5,684 bases of DNA from an uncultured Sphingomonadales bacterium (GTDB lineage Bacteria > Pseudomonadota > Alphaproteobacteria > Sphingomonadales > Sphingomonadaceae), in assembly GCA_903911985.1 (NCBI GenBank), contig CAIWFP010000279.1, forward strand, positions 1 through 5,684. The letters are read 5' to 3'. How positions within the stretch are numbered: the first letter of the stretch is position 1; each line of letters opens with the position of its first letter. The position numbers were made by a program, and so were the translations under genes. Below are positions 1-5,493 of this stretch, one piece after another. The notes beneath the pieces are model-generated. The model was not told where the DNA came from and did not search any database. It saw only the letters and a program-made list of their open reading frames with translations.

Positions 1-348
1 CGCGGCAGCGTGCCCTGGGGTCGGATCATGACCGGCGACCCGCGCCTGCTCAACCCCAACCTCGGGCCAATCGAGCAGGCGCCGTTCCATGCCGTGAAGA
101 TCGAGCGGGTGACCATGGGCGTGCCCACCGCCGGCCTGCCGATCGACACCGGGGCCCGTGTGCTCAATGCGCAGGATGCCCCCATTCCCGGGCTCTATGC
201 AGCGGGCAATTCCGCCGCCTGGCTCGACATCGGCGGGGGCTACAACAGCGGTATCGCCAACACGCGGGGGCTGCTCTACGGCTATCTTGCCGCGCTCGAC
301 ATGACCAGCCAGCGCGCGCAGCTTGATGCGGACAAGGAACAGGCCTGA
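1..348 (+). CDS. FAD-dependent oxidoreductase, KstD/fumarate-reductase-like (C-terminal fragment)
   Basis: The reading frame is already open at base 1 and runs 115 codons to a TGA at 346-348; the start lies upstream of the window. The fragment is the C-terminal FAD-binding part of an FAD_binding_2 family flavoprotein (fumarate reductase, 3-ketosteroid dehydrogenase and relatives). The diagnostic segment is PIPGLYAAGN at fragment residues 61-70, which closes the FAD site, followed by a Gly-rich stretch (GGGYNSG, 78-84) and GLLYGYLAA. Upstream, NPNLGPIEQAPFHAV (18-32) resembles the substrate-domain strand seen in 3-ketosteroid delta1-dehydrogenases. Those enzymes carry a Tyr-Pro-Gly-Ala-Gly segment near here with the catalytic Tyr; this one reads YNSGI, so it is probably a relative rather than a standard KstD. 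Expected role: FAD-dependent dehydrogenation or reduction of a lipophilic substrate in the cytoplasm. It is the upstream member of an operon with the GST 3 bases downstream. The flavoprotein family is secure; the substrate is unknown. Confidence 0.87.
   Translation, partial: RGSVPWGRIMTGDPRLLNPNLGPIEQAPFHAVKIERVTMGVPTAGLPIDTGARVLNAQDAPIPGLYAAGNSAAWLDIGGGYNSGIANTRGLLYGYLAALDMTSQRAQLDADKEQA
334..339 (+). promoter_or_regulatory. Probable ribosome binding site for the GST gene
   Basis: AAGGAA sits 12 bases before the ATG at 352, inside the last codons of the upstream flavoprotein gene. The spacing is slightly long, and the 3-base gap to the previous stop suggests that translational coupling also helps. 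It supports 352 as the start. Confidence 0.5.
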
Positions 349-351
349 ACC

Positions 352-984
352 ATGACCATCACGATCTACCAGCTAGACCGCTCACGCTCCGAACGCGCCG
401 TATGGCTGATGGAGGAACTGGGCGCACCCTATGCCATCGAATTCTTTGAGCGCCTGCCCGTGACCATGCAGGCGGAGCCCGCCTACAAGGCGCTTCATCC
501 CCTCGGCTCCTCGCCCGTGCTGGGTATTGATGGCACGAACATCGCCGAAAGCGGCGCGGTCATCGAATATCTCGCCACCACCCAAGGCGGCGGCGCGCTG
601 GCGCTGGGGCCGGACTCGCCGGACTATGCCGAATATCTCTACTGGTTCCATTTCGCCGAATCGACCTTGATGCCGGCGCTGGTGAGCGAGATCATGGCCG
701 GGTTCTCCGGGATCGCTGCCGATCACCCCTTGCGCCGCCATTCGCGCCAGCGGATCGGGCAATTGCTGGCCTTCACCGATGCGCGGCTGGCCAGCGTGCC
801 CTTTATCGCTGGCGAAGGCTTCACCGCCGCCGACGTGATGATGACCTTCCCCTTCACCATGACGCGCCAGTTCGTGCCGGTCGATGTCGAGGGCCATCCG
901 GCGATCGCCGCCTATGTTGAGCGCATGGAAGCGCGCCCTGCCTATCAGCGGTGCCGCGCCATCGTCGACCGCCCGGCGCCATGA
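352..984 (+). CDS. Glutathione S-transferase, Gtt1-like
   Basis: This is a complete 210-residue protein, the usual length of a cytosolic GST. Residues 1-75 form the thioredoxin-fold glutathione site: a beta1-alpha1 segment with SRSERAVWLMEEL (11-23), where Ser11 or Ser13 is the candidate thiolate-stabilising residue; the cis-proline loop HPLGSSPVL with Pro55; and the gamma-glutamyl-binding AESG at 65-68. Residues 88-210 form the all-helical hydrophobic-substrate domain. It contains YWFHFAESTLMPALV (97-111), which matches the pattern of Gtt1-like C-terminal domains, and the N-capping box FTAAD (157-161). The enzyme likely conjugates glutathione to, or removes it from, an electrophilic substrate in the cytoplasm. 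It lies between a flavoprotein and a kinase-like gene, and its stop overlaps the next start (ATGA at 981-984). The N-terminal sequence does not look like the LigE/LigF beta-etherases of sphingomonads. The fold is near certain; the substrate is not readable. Confidence 0.95.
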   Translation: MTITIYQLDRSRSERAVWLMEELGAPYAIEFFERLPVTMQAEPAYKALHPLGSSPVLGIDGTNIAESGAVIEYLATTQGGGALALGPDSPDYAEYLYWFHFAESTLMPALVSEIMAGFSGIAADHPLRRHSRQRIGQLLAFTDARLASVPFIAGEGFTAADVMMTFPFTMTRQFVPVDVEGHPAIAAYVERMEARPAYQRCRAIVDRPAP

Positions 985-2345
985 CCGACGACGACGCCCG
1001 CTGCGAGGCCAATATCCGCGCGTGGCTCATAGAAAACATCGGCGGGACGATCACCGCCTTCGAACGCCTTCCCCGCTGGCGGCCTTCATGGCAGGTCACG
1101 GTGGAGCGCGGCGCCGAGACGCTGGCCCTGCATGTGCGCGCCGACCGTGCCAGCGGCCTTGGCACCTGGCCGCTGCGGCGCGAATACGAGGTGCTCAGCC
1201 TGTTCGAGCAAAACGCCATTCCCGTGCCCCACATCTATGGCTGGTGCCCCGACCCGGAAGCGATCGTCATGGCGCATATGGCTGACACGCCGTTTCTCGG
1301 CGATGTCGATGGCGATCCCGCCGTGCAGCGGATGGTGGAGGAATACGCCGGCTATCTCGCCAAGGTTCACGCACTCGACATTGCGCCATTCGTGGCCGCC
1401 GGACTGCCCGCCGGGAAGGACGCAAAAGCGGTCGCCCTTGAATATCTGCTGTTCGCCGAAGGGCATTACGAGCCCGAAGAGGACGGGCCCGATGCGCTGC
1501 TCCGCTTCGTGACCGGCTGGCTGCGGCGGCATGTGCCCCTGCATCGCGACCGCAATGTCGTGTTGATCGGCGACGCGCCGCAGTTCTTCCACAACGGCAC
1601 GCGCGTCACCGCGCTTTACGATCTGGAACTGGCAAAGCTTGGCGATCCGATTGCCGATCTCGCCTCGATACGGGTGCGCGACATTAACGAGCCGATCAGC
1701 GATGTGGCCGCGGTTCTCACGCGCTATGTGCAAGCCAGCGGCAGCCCGATCGACTGGCCGGTGTTGACCTATTACACCGTCCTCCTGTTCATCGCCGTGC
1801 CGATGATGACCAAGGCCACATTTCGCAAGGTCAGCCCGCATCCCGCCTATGTCGAATATCTGTCATGGGGCATGGGCGCTACCCGCGCCGCGCTGAAAGC
1901 CATTGCCGAAGGCGAAGGCTTCGCGCTCGATCCGGCGCCAGCCGTCGCGGTGGTGCCCCCGCGCGATCCCCATGCGTGGCGCGATCTGATCCTGCAGAGC
2001 GGGGCGCTGCCGACCGAGGGTTTCTTCCGCCAGCCGCCGATCCAGTCGCTGGCGTTCTATCTCCACCGCCTTGCGGAAAGCGGCGAGGCCATTGCGCAGG
2101 CCGAGCTGGACGATGCGCGCACCATACTTGGCCTAGCGGATGGCGATCCCGCAACGCTGGAAGCGCGGCTGGATGCCTTTGTCGAACAGGCCGGACCGCC
2201 AAGCGATGGAGATCTTGTCCGATTTTTCCACCGCCGCCAGATGCGCCGGCTGCAATGCTTGCGCGATTATCCCGGCCCCATCGTCACCCGTGGGCTGGCG
2301 CCGCTCGATCACCTGTTCCCGGATGCCTATCCACGCGCCGGCTGA
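981..2345 (+). CDS. Aminoglycoside-phosphotransferase-fold protein (APH family) with C-terminal extension
   Basis: This 454-residue protein belongs to the APH/choline-kinase-like superfamily. I chose ATG 981 because it overlaps the GST stop as ATGA; a GTG at 951 in the same frame would add ten residues inside the GST gene. An N-lobe is visible through LALHVRADRASG (48-59), the region of the ATP-contacting basic residue in relatives, and REYEVLSLFEQNAIPVPHIYG (67-87). The alpha-helical lobe has EYAGYLAKVHALD (121-133). The catalytic region is LIGDAPQFFHNG (195-206) followed by ALYDLELAKLGDPIADLA (211-228). Asp198 (catalytic base) and Asp214 (metal) are kept, but the usual His before Gly-Asp is Ile196 and the metal-binding Asn is missing, with Gln201 nearby. 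Residues from about 320 to 454 form a mainly helical tail that I do not recognise and that goes beyond the family's usual length of roughly 300-360. It may phosphorylate a small metabolite of the pathway; true aminoglycoside resistance is unlikely from this context. The family call is firm; activity is uncertain. Confidence 0.88.
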   Translation: MTDDDARCEANIRAWLIENIGGTITAFERLPRWRPSWQVTVERGAETLALHVRADRASGLGTWPLRREYEVLSLFEQNAIPVPHIYGWCPDPEAIVMAHMADTPFLGDVDGDPAVQRMVEEYAGYLAKVHALDIAPFVAAGLPAGKDAKAVALEYLLFAEGHYEPEEDGPDALLRFVTGWLRRHVPLHRDRNVVLIGDAPQFFHNGTRVTALYDLELAKLGDPIADLASIRVRDINEPISDVAAVLTRYVQASGSPIDWPVLTYYTVLLFIAVPMMTKATFRKVSPHPAYVEYLSWGMGATRAALKAIAEGEGFALDPAPAVAVVPPRDPHAWRDLILQSGALPTEGFFRQPPIQSLAFYLHRLAESGEAIAQAELDDARTILGLADGDPATLEARLDAFVEQAGPPSDGDLVRFFHRRQMRRLQCLRDYPGPIVTRGLAPLDHLFPDAYPRAG

Positions 2346-2379
2346 TGGAAGGCATCGGCGCCCGCCAGCGGCGGCGCGT
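2333..2379. other. Imperfect inverted repeat at the convergent gene junction
   Basis: ACGCGCCG (2333-2340) is the exact reverse complement of CGGCGCGT (2372-2379). The inner GCTG (2341-2344) can pair with CAGC (2366-2369), giving up to 12 pairs with a two-base bulge and a 21-base loop. It covers the end of the APH gene and the last codons of the DHDPR-like gene. Neither strand has a T-run after the stem, so it is not a classical intrinsic terminator. In GC-rich DNA such repeats can arise by chance. Confidence 0.3.
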
Positions 2380-3211
2380 CGGTCAGCAGTATGATGCCCG
2401 GCCTCGCCGCCACCACATAGGGCACCGCGTGGATCGCGTGCATCGCTGTCGCCATGCAGGCGTCGTCGGTGGGCATCACACTGTCGGATCCGATATCGAT
2501 GCGCGCGTTGATCGTCGGCTCGCCTTCCAGATCGATCAGCCAGCCGTGGCCTTGTGGCCATTCGGGCGCGAGATCCTCGGCCATGCGGGTGAAATGCTGC
2601 AGCACGATCCTTTCGCGCCCGCCCGAAATCACCCTTACGCCAAAGTTCATCGCCCCCACCGTGCCGGCAGGGATGGTCCCCGCCGCCACATGCAGATCGC
2701 GCGGCGTGACCACCACATTGCGGAAATTCTCGATCCGGTCGATGGGCAAGCCCAGCACATCGGCCACCAGCATGCCCGAATGACGCCATGTCTCGCCCAC
2801 CAGCTCGACATTGGCAAAGGCCGGGGTGGGGTCATCCGGCGCATAGCCAAAGCCCATCAGGTTGAACATCTGATAGGTGCTGGGGTATTTGTCATACATC
2901 AGCGTTTCCGACGCCACCATCCGGTCCACCCGGCGCGACAGGCGCGCAAGGTAGAGCGGCACGGATTCGGCCAGGAACCCCGGCATGATGCCCAACCCAT
3001 GGAAGGTGCTGCCACCCTTGGCGCAGGCAGCGGCCAGCGACGCCGCCACATCCGCGCCCAGCGACTTGGGATAGATGAAGTTGGCCGCCGTCGTGATGAC
3101 GCTCTTGCCCGATTCCAGCAGGGCGCAAATATCGGCAATGCTGCCCGGCACATCGTTTTCGGCGCCCGCCAGAAACAGCACGCAATCCGCCTCCATCGCG
3201 AGGATCGCCTG

Positions 3212-3214
3212 TCA
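3212..3214 (-). other. In-frame TGA stop interrupting the DHDPR-like gene
   Basis: On the minus strand the codons read ACC AAT GAC TGA CAG GCG ATC CTC, translating as T-N-D-stop-Q-A-I-L. The frames on the two sides are identical: 180 bases from the ATG at 3394 to the TGA, and 18 bases from the TGA to the ATG at 3196. There is no indel, so this is a substitution-type interruption rather than a frameshift. Confidence 0.93.
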
Positions 3215-3400
3215 GTCATTGGTCAGTGCCACGCCCAGCGGATCGATACCGGCCACCGTGCCGATGTCCTGCCCCGCCTTTTCCGGGTTATAGGTAAAGC
3301 CGCCGATAATCCGATAATCCGCGCGTTCCGCCGTGGCGCGGATGACCATCTTGCCGGTGTGGCCGGTCGCCCAGTGGATGATGCGAAACGCCATGATGCT

Positions 3401-3406
3401 CTCTCC
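3401..3406 (-). promoter_or_regulatory. Ribosome binding site deciding the DHDPR-like start
   Basis: The minus strand reads GGAGAG, followed by 6 bases and the ATG at 3394. This is the best Shine-Dalgarno in the window. It fixes the start at MAFRII, not at the in-frame codon further upstream at 3457, which lies inside the SDR gene. Confidence 0.75.
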
Positions 3407-3419
3407 GTGATGCGGATTT

Positions 3420-4211
3420 CTATTGCGCGGTCCAGCCGCCATCAACCGGCAGAACATGGCCGGTCACCATCGCGGCGGTATCGCTGCACAGCCAGGCGAT
3501 GGCATCGGCCTGTTCGGAGGTGGCGATGACGCGCTTGATCGGCTGAAAGGCCAGCAGGTGGTCGATCACCATCTGCCCCATTTCCGCGCCGGCCTTGTTA
3601 TAGGCCTCGGTCGGCGTCACACCCGGCGCGATGCAGTTCACGCGGATGCCCCGTTCGGCATAGGAGACGGCGGCGAACTTGGTCAGCCGCACCACACCCG
3701 CCTTGGCCGCCGCATAGGCCGCCCCGGCGGCGCCCACATAGAGCATGCCCGCCAGCGAGGTGACGTTGCAGATGACGCCGCCGCCCTGCCCGGTCTTGTT
3801 GGGCGAGATCATATGCGCGATCTCGTGCTTCATCGACAGGAACACGCTGCGCAGGCTCACCGCCTGCGTATATTCCCAGGCCTCCAGACTCTGCTCGTGA
3901 AAGTCCGGCCCCGAAGCGTCGCGATGCGCATCACCGACGATATTCGCCGCGATGTTCAACCCGCCAAACGCGGCAACCGTGCCCCGCACCAGCGCGGCGA
4001 CATCATCCTCGCAGGTGGCATCGGCGCGCAGGAAACGCACGTCATGCCCCTCCCCGCGCAGGCGTTCGGTGGTGGCATTGCCCGCATCGGGGTTGATGTC
4101 CGACAGCATCACCCGCGCACCGCGCCGCGCAAAGCCCTCCGCTGTGGCCATGCCTATCCCTGCGCCCGCCGCCGTGACCAGCGCAATCTTGCCGTCGAAA
4201 ATGCCGGTCAT
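3420..4211 (-). CDS. Short-chain dehydrogenase/reductase (classical SDR, NAD-type)
   Basis: This is a 263-residue protein of classical SDR length. The start is ATG 4211 (MTGIFDGKIALVTAAG), one base after the P450 stop, with GGGGGG as a likely ribosome site 6-7 bases upstream. A longer in-frame start at 4268 would only add P450 overlap. The cofactor turn is TAAGAGIG (13-20), with Ala in place of the first Gly of TGxxxGxG. Asp38 at the end of beta2 (VMLSDIN) predicts NAD(H) over NADP(H). The usual NNAG reads NIVG (90-93). Ser152 (CNVTS) and Tyr166-x-x-x-Lys170 (YAAAK) form the catalytic core, and the Asn of the usual tetrad appears to be Ser119 (QAVSLRSVF). PG at 196-197 and GHVLPVDGGW (251-260) complete the fold. 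It probably oxidises a secondary alcohol to a ketone or the reverse in the cytoplasm, and a hydroxyl made by the adjacent P450 is an attractive substrate. The family is certain; the exact reaction is inferred. Confidence 0.95.
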   Translation of the reverse strand: MTGIFDGKIALVTAAGAGIGMATAEGFARRGARVMLSDINPDAGNATTERLRGEGHDVRFLRADATCEDDVAALVRGTVAAFGGLNIAANIVGDAHRDASGPDFHEQSLEAWEYTQAVSLRSVFLSMKHEIAHMISPNKTGQGGGVICNVTSLAGMLYVGAAGAAYAAAKAGVVRLTKFAAVSYAERGIRVNCIAPGVTPTEAYNKAGAEMGQMVIDHLLAFQPIKRVIATSEQADAIAWLCSDTAAMVTGHVLPVDGGWTAQ

Positions 4212-4212
4212 C

Positions 4213-5490
4213 TCAATCCCCCCAAACCACATGCAACGCGCGCGGGCCCCGCAGCTGCGCCCCCACAATCACCGGCGGCGGCTGATCCGGGTCAAGCCGC
4301 AGGTTCGGCAGATCGAGAATCGCGTTCAGCATGGCCTCCATCTCGGTCTTGGCGACAGGCATGCCCAGACACATGTGGACGCCGGCGCCAAAGCCGACAT
4401 TCACCCTCTGCGGCCGGTCGATGTCGAATTCGTCGGGATTGTCGAACACCGTCTCGTCGCGATTGGCCGAACCCGAGCACAGCGACAGCGCCGCGCCCGC
4501 CGGCACCTTCACGCCGTGGAACTCCACATCCACGCTCGCCTGCCGGGCGAGGAACTGCGAGGCGGTTTCCCAGCGCATCCCCTCGTTCACCGCCCTGGAC
4601 ACCAGATTGCGGTCCTCGCGGATGCGGGCGAGCAGCGCGGGGCGTTCCAGCAGCGCGACCAGCATGCTGCCGAACGAACGCGTGGTCGTTTCGGCGGCGG
4701 CGGGCAGCATCTGGCGGATCAATTCGGTGATGTGGGCATCATCGAGCCTGGTGCCATCGTCCTCGGCCCGCAGCAGATAGCCGATCAGGTCCTCGCCCAG
4801 AGAACCCTCGGCCCGGCGCTGGCGGACGACCTCCAGCGTGTCGTCATAGAGTTCCCGCGCGGCGGCAAAGGCGGCCGCCATGCTGGCCTTGGCCTTTTCC
4901 GGATCGCGCTGCGGCCCCACCAGAATGCGCATGCCGCGCGCGGCGAATTCCTGCGTTCTGGCCTCATCCTTGGGAAAACCGATGATTTCATAGATCAGCC
5001 GCACCGGCAGCGGCAGCAGCAGGTCTTCCATCAGATCGGCCTTGCCGCGCGGCGCCAATCTGGCCACCGCGTCCCGCACCACCGGCGTCAGCAGCGCCTT
5101 CCATCCCGCGATAACCCTGGGCGAAAACGCCGGGGCCAGCAGCTTGCGCGCCCATTTGTGCGTCGCATCGTCCATCCCCGTCAGCAGGAAGCCGCCAAGG
5201 AACTGCCCCAGCCCTTCCTGCAGCAATGTGCTGGTAAAGGTCTTGGGATCGCGCAGCACCGCCAGGACATCGTCATAGCGGAACAGCGTGAACACCTGCC
5301 GCCCAAGGTTGGAATAATCGGCCTGCGAGGGCACATTCCACCTGGCGAGAATGTCGCCGACCATGATCGGCTCATTCTTGCGGCATTCGCGATAGACCGC
5401 GTGCGGGTCTTCGGTGTCGGTGCCGTAAACGCTGCTCACCGCGGCAAAGTCGCGGCTGATTTCGCTGATCCGGGGTGGCTCGCCGTTCAT
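4213..5490 (-). CDS. Cytochrome P450 (soluble bacterial class I)
   Basis: This is a complete 425-residue P450 with no N-terminal membrane anchor, so it is a soluble cytoplasmic monooxygenase of the size typical for bacteria. Signature elements appear in order: C-helix HKWAR (111-115, the HxxxR heme-propionate contact); I-helix oxygen-binding AAAETT (264-269), with the acid-alcohol pair Glu267-Thr268 and Ala in place of the usual Gly at 265; K-helix ExxR as EGMR (303-306); and the heme loop GFGAGVHMCLG (366-376), with the thiolate ligand Cys374. ATG 5490 is preceded by GGGAG 8 bases upstream. The gene follows the partial upstream gene by 3 bases and ends 1 base before the SDR start, so the three are co-transcribed. 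It should insert one oxygen atom into a hydrophobic substrate using electrons from a ferredoxin and ferredoxin reductase, neither of which is in the window. The P450 assignment is certain; the CYP family number and substrate cannot be given from sequence reading alone. Confidence 0.98.
   Translation of the reverse strand: MNGEPPRISEISRDFAAVSSVYGTDTEDPHAVYRECRKNEPIMVGDILARWNVPSQADYSNLGRQVFTLFRYDDVLAVLRDPKTFTSTLLQEGLGQFLGGFLLTGMDDATHKWARKLLAPAFSPRVIAGWKALLTPVVRDAVARLAPRGKADLMEDLLLPLPVRLIYEIIGFPKDEARTQEFAARGMRILVGPQRDPEKAKASMAAAFAAARELYDDTLEVVRQRRAEGSLGEDLIGYLLRAEDDGTRLDDAHITELIRQMLPAAAETTTRSFGSMLVALLERPALLARIREDRNLVSRAVNEGMRWETASQFLARQASVDVEFHGVKVPAGAALSLCSGSANRDETVFDNPDEFDIDRPQRVNVGFGAGVHMCLGMPVAKTEMEAMLNAILDLPNLRLDPDQPPPVIVGAQLRGPRALHVVWGD
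4217..4223 (-). promoter_or_regulatory. Ribosome binding site for the SDR, inside the P450 3' end
   Basis: The minus strand reads GGGGGGA, then 5 bases containing the P450 TGA, then the SDR ATG at 4211. With the stop one base from the start, this implies translational coupling and rules in the 263-residue form of the SDR. Confidence 0.55.
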
Positions 5491-5493
5491 GCT

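Larger units (their letters stand above)
2327..3394 (-). pseudogene. Dihydrodipicolinate-reductase-like NAD(P)-dependent oxidoreductase, interrupted by in-frame TGA
   Basis: From ATG 3394 (after a GGAGAG site) to TAG 2329-2327 there are 355 codons, the normal length for the DHDPR-like or 2,4-diaminopentanoate-dehydrogenase-like family. Codon 61 is TGA (3214-3212). Before it, residues 1-60 carry the Rossmann start, MAFRIIHWATGHTGK, with the Gly-x-x-Gly turn at 11-14, and GIDPLGV. After it, in the same frame, reading continues as QAILAMEADCVLFLAG, then TTAANFIYPKSLG, the family GxxPGF element (GLGIMPGF near 133-140), and a normal C-terminal half. No other lesion is visible, so this is a single nonsense change or a base-call error (for example from CGA or TGG). 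An internal ATG at 3196 could start a 289-residue product, but it would lack the dinucleotide-binding beta-alpha-beta unit. It is the last gene of the P450-SDR operon, 25 bases after the SDR, and its end overlaps the facing APH gene by 19 bp. If intact it would be a cytoplasmic NAD(P)-linked oxidoreductase of unknown substrate. Confidence 0.82.

Noticed and set aside
951..980. GTG start at 951 for the APH protein.
   Set aside because: It would add ten Arg/Pro-rich residues inside the GST gene. ATG 981 gives the usual ATGA operon overlap.
1086..1841. Minus strand open frame of 251 codons.
   Set aside because: It is antisense to the APH gene, with no recognisable domain and no ribosome site.
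981..2345. Antibiotic resistance gene (aminoglycoside kinase).
   Set aside because: The protein is longer than resistance APHs, has an altered catalytic motif, and sits in a catabolic operon. The name reflects the fold only.
3212..3214. TGA as a selenocysteine codon or programmed readthrough.
   Set aside because: The position is not a catalytic Cys site in this family as far as I know, and I see no convincing SECIS-like hairpin directly after it. A nonsense change or sequence error is simpler.
3194..3457. A frameshift or two separate genes in the DHDPR-like region.
   Set aside because: Both halves are in the same frame, with only one TGA between them, and together give the normal family length.
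1865..3529. Long + strand open frame of 554 codons across the convergent junction.
   Set aside because: It runs antisense to the DHDPR-like gene and out of frame with the APH gene. Its product is rich in Arg, His and Gly with no motif. It is a typical GC-rich shadow of genes with G/C third positions.
3423..4730. Long + strand open frame of 435 codons.
   Set aside because: It lies opposite the SDR and the 3' part of the P450, both of which have full family signatures. The translation is low-complexity Arg/Pro/Ala/Gly.
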